DNA of 64,000 nt from Streptomyces lienomycini. GTDB lineage: Bacteria > Actinomycetota > Actinomycetes > Streptomycetales > Streptomycetaceae. Below the pieces are notes generated by a model. It was not told where the DNA came from, did not search any database, and worked only from the letters and a program-made list of their open reading frames with translations. Positions 53,242-60,609 of the stretch are shown piece after piece. The translations under genes were made by a program, and so were the position numbers. Within the stretch, counting starts at the first letter, position 1; every line of letters begins with the position of its first letter. The stretch is taken from NCBI RefSeq assembly GCF_027947595.1, contig NZ_CP116257.1, positions 7,376,001 through 7,440,000 on the forward strand, given 5' to 3'.

Positions 53242-54548
53242 GCGAGGCCAGCCTCTCGGAAGGAGTCCAGGTTGGGGCGGATCGTCGCGGTCAGGCCGGT
53301 GCCGGCCACCGCGTCGAGGGTCTTCAGGCCGTCGCCGGTGTTCAGGACGACGGTGGTGAGCGACGGGTCGAGCACGCCGTCCTCGATCAGCTTCTTCGTG
53401 ACGCCGACCGTCACGCCGCCCGCGGTCTCCGCGAAGATGCCCTCCGTGCGGGCGAGCAGCTTGATCGCGTCCACGACCTGCTCGTCGGTCACGTCCTCCA
53501 CGGCGCCGCCGGTGCGGCGGGCGATGTCCAGGACGTAGGGGCCGTCGGCCGGGTTGCCGATGGCCAGCGACTTGGCGATGGTGTTCGGCTTCTGCGGGCG
53601 GACCACGTCGTGGCCCGCCTTGTACGCGGTGGAGACCGGCGAGCAGCCCTCGGCCTGCGCACCGAAGATCTTGTACGGCTTGTCCTCGACCAGGCCGAGC
53701 TCGATCAGCTCCTTCAGCCCCTTGTCGATCTTGGTCAGCTGGGAGCCGGACGCGATCGGGACGACGAGCTGGTCGGGCAGCCGCCAGCCGAGCTGCTCGC
53801 AGATCTCGTAGGCGAGCGTCTTGGAACCCTCGGCGTAGTACGGGCGCAGGTTGACGTTGACGAAGCCCCAGCCCTCACCGGCCGGGTCGCCGATCAGCTC
53901 GGAGCAGAAGCGGTTCACGTCGTCGTAGTTGCCCTCGATGCCGACCAGCTCGCCGCCGTAGACGGCGGCCATGACGACCTTGCCCTGCTCCAGGTCGTGC
54001 GGGATGAACACGCAGGAGCGGAAGCCGGCGCGGGCGGCGGCGGCGCCGACGGCACCCGCGAGGTTGCCGGTGGAGGAGCAGGAGAGGGTGGTGAAGCCGA
54101 AGGCGCGGGCGGCCTCGATGGCCTGGGCGACGACGCGGTCCTTGAAGGAGTGCGTGGGGTTGCCGGAGTCGTCCTTGACGTACAGCCCGCCGGTGACGCC
54201 CAGCTCGCGGGCGAGGTTGTCGGCCTTGACGAGCTTGGTCCAGCCGGGGTTGATGTTCGGCTTGTCGGCCACGTCGGCGGGGACGGGCAGGAGGGGGGCG
54301 TAGCGCCAGATGTTCGCGGGGCCGGCCTCGATGCGCCGACGCAGTTCCTCGGTGTCGTACGCCGAGAAGTCGTAGGCGATCTCGAGGGGGCCGAAACACT
54401 CCTCGCAGGCGAAGACCGGTCCGAGCGGGACCCGGTGGCCGCACTCCCGGCAGCTCAGCGCCGCGGCGGGGCCGAGGTCGACCGCTGCGGCCGTGGCGTT
54501 CGCGGGGTTCCCGGAGTTCGGGGTGGATTCGGCAGTCTGCACAGCCAT
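53238..54548 (-). CDS. thrC: Threonine synthase with N-terminal Cys4 ribbon
   Basis: The protein has 436 residues. It converts O-phosphohomoserine to threonine using PLP. The Schiff-base Lys is K136 in NPTHSFKDRVV, the phosphate loop is SCSSTGNLAGAVGAAAA, and PIASGSQLTKIDKG and GIFAETAGGVTVG follow. An N-terminal region LSCRECGHRVPLGPVFACEE with CxxC pairs (Cys33/36 and Cys48/51) forms a zinc-ribbon-like knuckle seen in the plant-type/archaeal-type threonine synthases. The start is ATG at 54546-54548; upstream frame codons are part of the riboswitch-proximal leader. It heads an operon with the sulfur carrier. Confidence 0.95.
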   Translation of the reverse strand: MAVQTAESTPNSGNPANATAAAVDLGPAAALSCRECGHRVPLGPVFACEECFGPLEIAYDFSAYDTEELRRRIEAGPANIWRYAPLLPVPADVADKPNINPGWTKLVKADNLARELGVTGGLYVKDDSGNPTHSFKDRVVAQAIEAARAFGFTTLSCSSTGNLAGAVGAAAARAGFRSCVFIPHDLEQGKVVMAAVYGGELVGIEGNYDDVNRFCSELIGDPAGEGWGFVNVNLRPYYAEGSKTLAYEICEQLGWRLPDQLVVPIASGSQLTKIDKGLKELIELGLVEDKPYKIFGAQAEGCSPVSTAYKAGHDVVRPQKPNTIAKSLAIGNPADGPYVLDIARRTGGAVEDVTDEQVVDAIKLLARTEGIFAETAGGVTVGVTKKLIEDGVLDPSLTTVVLNTGDGLKTLDAVAGTGLTATIRPNLDSFREAGLA

Positions 54549-54595
54549 GGAGGCGAGGCCCTTTCTCCTCATCTTCCTCACGACGCATCTCGCCG

Positions 54596-54714
54596 TGAGA
54601 CGGATTTGGCACCTTCCCTAGCCGGGAGCCTCGCCACGTCTGCGTGACAAGAGCCGGCTGGAGGGTTGCCGGGGCTTCATCGGGCCGTATCCCTCTGCCC
54701 CTCTGGATGAGCGG
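54596..54714 (-). promoter_or_regulatory. SAM-I (S-box) riboswitch upstream of thrC
   Basis: Read on the minus strand, the leader has CATCCAGAGGGG, then GGCCCGATGAAGCCCCGGCA with ACCCTCC next, and later GGTGCCAAATCC. These match the conserved core blocks of the SAM-I aptamer: GAGGGA, GGCCCGAUGAA..CGGCAACC and GGUGCCAAUUCC-like. It ends about 50 bp before the thrC start. CTCATC at its 5' end can pair with GATGAG beside the AGGAG that precedes thrC, suggesting control of translation initiation, as in other streptomycete SAM riboswitches. High S-adenosylmethionine should lower ThrC and the sulfur carrier. Confidence 0.9.
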
Positions 54715-54854
54715 TATGTGGTTGTTTTTCGGTTGTGCGCGCGGCGACCCCGGCATGCGGTGGCCCCACGCGTTGTTCAAGACTGTAACCGAAGGCCAGG
54801 GCGGTTGAGATAGTCGTCCGTACCGCGAGATGGATCACAAAGGAGCCAGGGGAC

Positions 54855-55799
54855 GTGCTGGAAGAAGTCGAGCGCTGGCTGAACGCACGCTCCTGGTCCG
54901 CCGGGGACCGGCCGATCCAGCAGCTTCTGTCCGCCAAGCACGCCACCGGGCAGTCGGTCAGCGTGGTCCTTCCCGCACTGGACGAGGAGGCGACGGTCGG
55001 CGAGATCGTCGCGGTCGTCCGGCGGGAGCTGATGCTGCGGAACCCGCTCGTCGACGAGATCGTGGTGGTGGACTCCGGTTCGAGCGACCGTACGTCGGAG
55101 GTCGCCGCCGCGGCGGGCGCGCGGGTCGTGCACCGGGACGCGATCCTGCCCCGCATACCCGCCGTGCCGGGCAAGGGCGAGGTGCTGTGGCGTTCGCTGC
55201 TGGTCACCGGCGGCGACATCGTGTGCTTCGTCGACGCCGACCTGCGCGAGTTCTCCCCGGACTTCGTCTCCGGGATCGTGGGCCCGCTGCTCACCGACCC
55301 GGACGTGCACCTGGTCAAGGCCATGTACGACCGTCCGCTGGACGGAGCGGCCGGGCAGGGCGGCCGGGTCACCGAGCTGATGGCCCGCCCGCTGCTCAAC
55401 CTGCACTGGCCGCGGCTGGCCGGGTTCGTCCAGCCGCTGGGCGGCGAGTACGCGGCCCGGCGCTCGCTGCTGGAACGGCTGCCCTTCCCCGTCGGGTACG
55501 GCGTCGAGCTGGGCATGCTGGTCGACGCCCTGCACCTGGTGGGCCTGGACGCGCTCGCGCAGGTCGACGTCGGCGTCCGCGTCCACCGCCACCAGGACGG
55601 GCGGGCCCTGGGCCGGATGGCCGCGGCGATCTACCGCACCGCGCAGCTCCGGCTGGCCCGCGGCCACCTGGTCCGGCCTACCCTCACCCAGTTCGAACGG
55701 GGCGTCGACGGCTTCGAGCCGCACACCTACGCGGTGGACACCGAGGAACGGCCCCCGATGACGGAGATCGCGGAGTACGCGGCCCGGAAGGTGGCCTGA
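54855..55799 (+). CDS. gpgS: Glucosyl-3-phosphoglycerate synthase
   Basis: The protein has 314 residues, a GT-A fold (GT81) enzyme joining glucose from a nucleotide-sugar to 3-phosphoglycerate, first step to glucosylglycerate. Motifs are SVVLPALDEEATVGEIVAVV, IVVVDSGSSDRTSEVAAAAG, the DXD-like VCFVDADLREFSPDFV, GGRVTELMARPLLNLHWPRL, and GGEYAARRSLLERLPFPVGY with GVELGMLVDAL. The GTG at 54855 has AAAGGAG about 14 nt upstream. It lies just before otsA (94 bp), so compatible-solute genes cluster here. No glucosyl-3-phosphoglycerate phosphatase is recognised in the window. Confidence 0.93.
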   Translation: MLEEVERWLNARSWSAGDRPIQQLLSAKHATGQSVSVVLPALDEEATVGEIVAVVRRELMLRNPLVDEIVVVDSGSSDRTSEVAAAAGARVVHRDAILPRIPAVPGKGEVLWRSLLVTGGDIVCFVDADLREFSPDFVSGIVGPLLTDPDVHLVKAMYDRPLDGAAGQGGRVTELMARPLLNLHWPRLAGFVQPLGGEYAARRSLLERLPFPVGYGVELGMLVDALHLVGLDALAQVDVGVRVHRHQDGRALGRMAAAIYRTAQLRLARGHLVRPTLTQFERGVDGFEPHTYAVDTEERPPMTEIAEYAARKVA

Positions 55800-55892
55800 G
55801 GACGGCCCGGGAGCGCGCATGGCGTCCCCCGGAACGCAGAGGTGACGCGTGGGCACGTTTGAGGTTTTCGGGGCCGGGCTAGGTTGAGGCGT

Positions 55893-57296
55893 ATGGCTTC
55901 AAGCTTCGGTGCTGCTCAGGTGCTGGTCGCCTCCAATCGGGGGCCGGTCTCGTACGAGGTGCGGGAGGACGGGTCGCTGCACGCCCGACGGGGTGGTGGC
56001 GGGCTGGTCTCGGGACTGTCGGCCATCGGGCCGGACGCCGGGGCGCTGTGGGTGTGCTCGGCGCTGTCCGACGGCGACCGCGAGGCGGTGCGGCGCGGGG
56101 TCGGCGAGGACGGCGTGCGGATGCTGGACGTACCGGCGGACGTGCACGCGGACGCGTACAACGGGATCGCCAACTCGGTGCTGTGGTTCGTGCACCACAT
56201 GCTGTACCAGACGCCCCTGGAGCCGGTCTTCGACGCGGAGTTCCGGCGGCAGTGGGCCTCCTACGAGGCGTACAACCGGGCGTTCGCCCGGGCGCTGGCC
56301 GAGGAGGCCGCCGAGGGTGCGGTCGCGATCGTGCAGGACTACCACCTGACGCTGGTGCCGGGGATGCTGCGCGAGCTGCGGCCCGATCTCAGGATCGGCC
56401 ACTTCTCGCACACGCCGTGGGCCCCGGTCGACTACTTCCGGCTGCTGCCGGACGACATCGCCGAGCAGGTGCTGCGCGGGATGCTGGGCGCCGACCGGCT
56501 CGGGTTCCTCACCCGGCGGTGGGCCGACGCGTTCACCGCCTGCTGCGACGCCCTGGTGGGCGGGACCGGCGGCACGGAGACCGGCGTGCACGGGCTCGGC
56601 GCCGACGCGGACTTCCTGCGCGGGCGGTCGCACGAGGCCGACGTCGAGGAGCGGATGGCGGCGCTGCGGGAAGAGATCGGCACCGCACCGGACGGCGGGA
56701 CGCGCCGGGTCGTCGTGCGGGTGGACCGGACGGAGCTGTCCAAGAACATCGTGCGGGGGCTGCTGGCGTACCGGGAGCTGCTGGCGGAGCGGCCGGAGTG
56801 GCGGGAGCGGGTGGTGCACGTCGCGTTCGCCTACCCGTCGCGGCAGGACCTCGCCGTGTACCGGGACTACACGGCCGAGGTGCGGCGGGTCGCGGACGCG
56901 GTCAACGAGGAGTTCGGCACAGCGGGGTGGACGCCGGTCGTACTGCACGTGAAGGACGACTTCGCGCGGTCGCTGGCGGCGTACCGGCTGGCGGACGTGG
57001 CCCTCGTCAATCCGGTGCGGGACGGGATGAACCTCGTCGCGAAGGAGGTCCCGGTCGTCTCCGACGCGGGGTGCGCGCTGGTGCTGTCGCGGGAGGCGGG
57101 GGCGTTCGAGGAGCTGGGCGAGGACTCCGTCGTCGTCAACCCGTACGACGTGACGGGGACGGCCCGGGCCCTGGACGAGGCGTTGCGCCTGTCGGCGGGA
57201 GAGCGGGCCGAGCGGTCGAAGCGGCTGTCCGCCGCCGCCACCGCGTTGCCTCCGGCCCGGTGGTTCCTGGATCAGCTGGAGGCATTGCGGGGCTGA
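55893..57296 (+). CDS. otsA: Trehalose-6-phosphate synthase-like GT20 enzyme
   Basis: The protein has 467 residues, the GT20 family that joins glucose from a nucleotide sugar to glucose-6-phosphate. It has VLVASNRGPVSYEVREDGSL, LWFVHHMLYQTP, VQDYHLTLVPGMLRELRPDL, GHFSHTPWAPVDYFR, LGADADFLRGR and PVRDGMNLVAKEV. One point is odd: the R-D-Y-x-K-G signature of classical OtsA is here VDRTELSKNIVRGLLAYREL, the variant common in Streptomyces and in ValL-like synthases. The product is therefore best called trehalose-6-P synthase-like. otsB lies 730 bp downstream on the other strand. The ATG is at 55893. Confidence 0.9.
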   Translation: MASSFGAAQVLVASNRGPVSYEVREDGSLHARRGGGGLVSGLSAIGPDAGALWVCSALSDGDREAVRRGVGEDGVRMLDVPADVHADAYNGIANSVLWFVHHMLYQTPLEPVFDAEFRRQWASYEAYNRAFARALAEEAAEGAVAIVQDYHLTLVPGMLRELRPDLRIGHFSHTPWAPVDYFRLLPDDIAEQVLRGMLGADRLGFLTRRWADAFTACCDALVGGTGGTETGVHGLGADADFLRGRSHEADVEERMAALREEIGTAPDGGTRRVVVRVDRTELSKNIVRGLLAYRELLAERPEWRERVVHVAFAYPSRQDLAVYRDYTAEVRRVADAVNEEFGTAGWTPVVLHVKDDFARSLAAYRLADVALVNPVRDGMNLVAKEVPVVSDAGCALVLSREAGAFEELGEDSVVVNPYDVTGTARALDEALRLSAGERAERSKRLSAAATALPPARWFLDQLEALRG

Positions 57297-57312
57297 GAGA
57301 GGCGGGCGCCGG

Positions 57313-57885
57313 TCACCGTGCCTGGACGGGCGGGCAGTAGCCGGTGTCCTCGCCGATGGAGTTGATCTCGGCGTTCGACCGGGAGTCGTCCGCGTAGTTC
57401 ACCTGGTCCGTGCACTTCACGCCGTCCTGCTTCGGGGTGCCGGACGGCGTGCCGGCGGACTGCGGCGCGGGGCAGGTGCCGGTGTCCTCGCCGATGGAGT
57501 TGATCTCGGCGTTCGACCTCGGGTCGCCGGCGTAGTCCTTCTGGTCCGTGCACTTCTCCCCGCTGTCCTTCGGGGCGTCCGGGGCCGCGCCGCCGCCCGA
57601 CCGGGGCGCGGGGCAGGTGCCGGTGTCCTCGCCGATGGAGTTGATCTCGGCGTTCGACCTCGGGTCGCCGGCGTAGTCCTTCTGGTCCGTGCACTTCTCC
57701 CCGTTGCCCTTCGAGGCGTCCGAGGAGGTGCCGGTGGTGGCGGCGGGGGACTGTGCGGTGCTCGTGGCGGTGGTGGCGGGGGCGGCGTCGTCGGTACCGC
57801 CGTTGCCGCCGTTGCCGCAGGCGGTCAGTGAGAGGCCGAGGGCCAGGGCGGCGAGGGCGAGCATCGGGGTCTTCCGAGCGGGCAT
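57313..57885 (-). CDS. Lipoprotein with three tandem Cys-pair repeats
   Basis: The protein has 190 residues. The signal MPARKTPMLALAALALGLSL ends in the lipobox LSLTAC, so it is anchored outside the membrane. A Thr/Ala-rich spacer leads to three repeats of about 46 residues, each with GEKCTDQKDYAGDPRSNAEI (the third GVKCTDQVNYADDSRSNAEI) and NSIGEDTGTCPAP (third GYCPPV). Each repeat has two Cys that can form a disulfide. The ATG at 57883-57885 is chosen because GGAGGAA lies 6 nt before it. The family is unknown to me. It lies between otsA and otsB on the otsB strand. Confidence 0.82.
   Translation of the reverse strand: MPARKTPMLALAALALGLSLTACGNGGNGGTDDAAPATTATSTAQSPAATTGTSSDASKGNGEKCTDQKDYAGDPRSNAEINSIGEDTGTCPAPRSGGGAAPDAPKDSGEKCTDQKDYAGDPRSNAEINSIGEDTGTCPAPQSAGTPSGTPKQDGVKCTDQVNYADDSRSNAEINSIGEDTGYCPPVQAR
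57340..57716. repeat. Triple internal repeat of the lipoprotein gene
   Basis: The nucleotide units start near 57342, 57480 and 57621 (periods 138 and 141 bp). The two upstream units are almost identical over about 95 bp (57467-57562 and 57608-57703), so a recent duplication is likely. The third copy is diverged. Confidence 0.85.
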
Positions 57886-58024
57886 GACGTATTCCTCCAC
57901 GGTTCTGTGCCTGGCCGAGCAGGCCTTACGGCATCCAAGAGCGCAGGGGCACCGGTCCGGGTTCCCCCGCCGGTGCCGTCAGGACACGCCTGTGACATGC
58001 GGGGGAACCGTTCGTGACGTTGTC

Positions 58025-58906
58025 TCAGGCGAGTCGGCTCGCGAGGGCGGACAGCAGGGCCACCACCCCGGCCGGGCCGGGCACCTCCAGGTCGGCGCGC
58101 TCCCTGAGTTCCGTCACCTCGTCGCTGCCGCTGCAGACCAGGAGGCCGGGGGTGCCCTCCTCCCGGAGGGTGTCGACCGCCGCGTAGGCCGGGAGGTCGC
58201 CGAGGTCGTCACCGGCGAAGAGGACGGACCCGGCGTCGAGGGCGTGCGCGTACGACCGCAGGGCCGCGCCCTTGTCCATGCCGGGCGGGCGCAGCTCCAG
58301 GACCATGCGCCCCGGTTCGACGATCAGGCCGTGCCGGGAGGCCAGGTCGGTGAGCGGGGCCCGCAGGGTGTCGAAGGCGGCCTGCGGGTCGGGGGCGCGG
58401 CGGGTGTGGACGGCGACCGCGTGGCCCTTGTCCTCGGTCCACGTGCCCTGTGCCGCCGCCCCGGACCGCTCCAGCAGCTCCGGCAGCCCGGCGCGGACGG
58501 CGGCGACGCCGGGGTGCGGTTCGGGTGTGGTGAGGGTGCCGGTGGCGGCGTCCCAGCGCTCGGCGCCGTAGTGGCCGAGGACGACGAGGTGGTCGAGGCC
58601 GGGGACGTCCGCGAAGCCGCCGTGGTGGACGGCAGTCTCGGCGGGGCGGCCGGTGATCACCGCGATCGAGGCGACCTTCGGGGCCAGGGCCGCGAGCGCC
58701 GGTACGGCCTCCGGGTGGGCGCGGGCCCGGTCCGGGTCGGGCACGATCGGGGCGAGCGTGCCGTCGAAGTCCAGCGCGATCACCGCGCGGCCGGGGCGGG
58801 CGAGGAGGGCGTCGAGCCCCTCGCGTCCGGCGGCCGTCGCGGGCGTCGGCAAGGAGTGCGGGGCGTGCGGGGAGTCGTCTCGGGTGGAGTCCTGGTGGCT
58901 GCCCAT
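58025..58906 (-). CDS. otsB: Trehalose-6-phosphate phosphatase
   Basis: The protein has 293 residues, a HAD-superfamily phosphatase. Motif I VIALDFDGTLAPIVPDP, motif II ASIAVITGRPAETAVHHGGF, the OtsB-specific VLGHYGAERWD, the Lys motif EDKGHAVAVHTRR, PPGMDKGAALRSYAHALDAG and motif IV VLFAGDDLGDLPAYAAVD. It removes phosphate from trehalose-6-P made by OtsA, whose gene lies on the opposite strand 0.7 kb away. The first 35 residues are polar and disordered. The start is ATG at 58904-58906. Upstream is the DUF3263 gene, 65 bp away. Confidence 0.95.
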   Translation of the reverse strand: MGSHQDSTRDDSPHAPHSLPTPATAAGREGLDALLARPGRAVIALDFDGTLAPIVPDPDRARAHPEAVPALAALAPKVASIAVITGRPAETAVHHGGFADVPGLDHLVVLGHYGAERWDAATGTLTTPEPHPGVAAVRAGLPELLERSGAAAQGTWTEDKGHAVAVHTRRAPDPQAAFDTLRAPLTDLASRHGLIVEPGRMVLELRPPGMDKGAALRSYAHALDAGSVLFAGDDLGDLPAYAAVDTLREEGTPGLLVCSGSDEVTELRERADLEVPGPAGVVALLSALASRLA

Positions 58907-58971
58907 ACCGCGAACCTATCCCGCGGCCGCCGGTCCCACGCGTCGCCGCGGACTCAGCGGTCCGTGCGGCC

Positions 58972-59205
58972 TCAGCGGTCCGCGCGGCGGGATTCCCGCA
59001 CCCGGCGCAGGCGGTTGACCGTCACCGGGTCGCAGGCCAGGGCGCGGGGGTCGTCGAGGAGGGCGTTGAGGAGCTGGTAGTAGCGGACGGGGGCCAGGCC
59101 CAGCTCCTCGCGGACGGCGCGCTCCTTGGCGCCGGGGCCGGAGAAGCCCCGGCGTTCCAGCGCGAGGATGCCGCGTTCCCGCTCGGCCAGCTCTCCCGGG
59201 TCCAT
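58972..59205 (-). CDS. DUF3263 protein
   Basis: The protein has 77 residues. It reads MDPGELAERERGILALERRG, FSGPGAKERAVREELGLAPV and RYYQLLNALLDDPRALACDP, then VTVNRLRRVRESRRADR. It is a DUF3263 protein, a helical, helix-turn-helix-like actinobacterial family that often stands next to otsB. The start is ATG at 59203-59205. An earlier in-frame start (59229) would add eight unsupported residues. Nucleic-acid binding is inferred from the fold and basic C terminus. Confidence 0.88.
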   Translation of the reverse strand: MDPGELAERERGILALERRGFSGPGAKERAVREELGLAPVRYYQLLNALLDDPRALACDPVTVNRLRRVRESRRADR

Positions 59206-59244
59206 GTACGGCACCGTACCGCCCGCCACCGACAGCGGCGGCCG

Positions 59245-60510
59245 CTACTCGGCGCTGCCCGCCCGCATCGCCGTCGCCTGGAGCTGTCCCAGGACCTCCT
59301 TGGGGCTGCCGCCCGGGGCGACCGCCTGGCCGATGCGCTTCTTGACGTCCGCGCTGACCGACGCCCAGGAGGTCTTGCCGACCGGGTACAGCTCGGAGAG
59401 CAGCAGCTCGTCCAGGAACGGCTTGAGGTTCCTGTCCTCCGCCGCGGTGCTCATGGTCCGGGACGCCGAGGTGGTCACCGGCAGCAGGTCGTACTCGCGG
59501 GAGAAGTCGAGGACGTTCTCCTCGCTGTAGACGAAGTCGAGGAAGTCGCCGATCTCCTCCTGGTGGCCGTTCTTCCTGAAGGCCGTCATCCAGTCGGAGA
59601 CGCCGAGGGTGCTCGTGCTCTCGCCGTCGGCGCCGGGGGTGGTCACCATGCCGTACTTCACGCCCTTGTCGGATGCCGCCTTCATCAGCGAGGGGTGGCC
59701 GTTGAGCATGCCGACGTCGCCGTTCGCGAAGGCGGCGAAGGCGTCGGCGCGGTCGAGTCTGCCGGGCGCGACGGGGCCGGTGAGGCCCTTGCCGACCAGT
59801 TCGTCCCGCAGCCAGGTGAAGGTGGTGACGTTCTGCGGCGAGTCGAGGGAGTAGGTGCCGACGTCGTCGGTGTAGCCGCCCCCGCCGCTGAGCATCCACT
59901 GCATCGTCTCGGCCTGGGCCTCCTCGGCGCCCAGCGGCAGGGCGTACGGGTACTTCACGCCCTTCTCGTCGAGCGCCTCGGCGGCGTCGGCGAGGTCGTC
60001 CCAGGACTTGGGCGGCTGGAGACCGGCCTTGTCGAAGAGGGTCTTGTTGTAGAAGAGCACCCGGGTGGAGGCCGCGAAGGGCAGTCCGTACTGCACCCCG
60101 TTGACCTGGCCCGCGCCCGCGAGCTGGGAGACGAAGTCGGCCTGGACCGGGATGGAGAGCACGTCGTCGGCCGCGTAGAGCAGGTCCTTGTCGGCGTAGT
60201 CGGAGTAGGCGCCGATCTGCGCCAGGTCGGGCGCCTTGCCCGCCTCGACCAGCTCGCGGACCTTGCGGTCGACGTCGTTCCAGGAGTAGACGGTGACGTC
60301 CACGTGCACGTCGGGGTTCTTGGCCTCGTAGGACTCGGCCAGATCGTCCCAGTACTTCTGGGAGCTGTTGTCCTTGCCGTCGCCGTAGTCGGCGGCGACG
60401 AGCCGGAGGGTCACTCCGTCGGAGTCGCCGGTGAGTCCACAGCCGCCGAGGACCGCCGTCATGCCCAGTGCGGACACCGCCGCGATCGTTCCTGTCCTAC
60501 GCCGCCGCAC
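59245..60510 (-). CDS. ABC-type sugar-binding lipoprotein
   Basis: The protein has 421 residues. A signal with RRRRTGTIAAVSALGMTAVL and lipobox LGGC anchors it outside. It is an extracellular solute-binding protein, family 1: VTLRLVAADYGDGKDNSSQK, then VDVTVYSWNDVDRKVRELVE, GLPFAASTRVLFYNKTLFDK, AAFANGDVGMLNGHPSLM and FLDFVYSEENVLDFSREYD. No permease or ATPase gene lies beside it, so it works with transporters encoded elsewhere. The GTG at 60508-60510 is chosen as the first start giving the signal peptide. It diverges from nagK with two dre-like sites between, suggesting an amino-sugar ligand. Confidence 0.9.
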   Translation of the reverse strand: MRRRRTGTIAAVSALGMTAVLGGCGLTGDSDGVTLRLVAADYGDGKDNSSQKYWDDLAESYEAKNPDVHVDVTVYSWNDVDRKVRELVEAGKAPDLAQIGAYSDYADKDLLYAADDVLSIPVQADFVSQLAGAGQVNGVQYGLPFAASTRVLFYNKTLFDKAGLQPPKSWDDLADAAEALDEKGVKYPYALPLGAEEAQAETMQWMLSGGGGYTDDVGTYSLDSPQNVTTFTWLRDELVGKGLTGPVAPGRLDRADAFAAFANGDVGMLNGHPSLMKAASDKGVKYGMVTTPGADGESTSTLGVSDWMTAFRKNGHQEEIGDFLDFVYSEENVLDFSREYDLLPVTTSASRTMSTAAEDRNLKPFLDELLLSELYPVGKTSWASVSADVKKRIGQAVAPGGSPKEVLGQLQATAMRAGSAE

Positions 60511-60548
60511 CCGAAATCCCCAACCCTGCGCCCGTCCGCTTACCGGAT

Positions 60549-60582
60549 TAAGGTCTACACCACGCGAGTGGACTAGACCTCT
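60549..60582. promoter_or_regulatory. Two DasR-type dre sites between the binding protein and nagK
   Basis: The dre consensus is ACTGGTCTAGACCACT. Site 1, TAAGGTCTACACCACG (60549-60564), matches 11 of 16. Site 2, AGTGGACTAGACCTCT (60567-60582, reverse complement AGAGGTCTAGTCCACT), matches 13 of 16. They lie side by side 2 bp apart in the 99-bp divergent gap. DasR should repress both sides until glucosamine-6-phosphate is bound. Confidence 0.85.
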
Positions 60583-60609
60583 CCCGGGTAGACGGGCCAC
60601 ACTGTCCCC

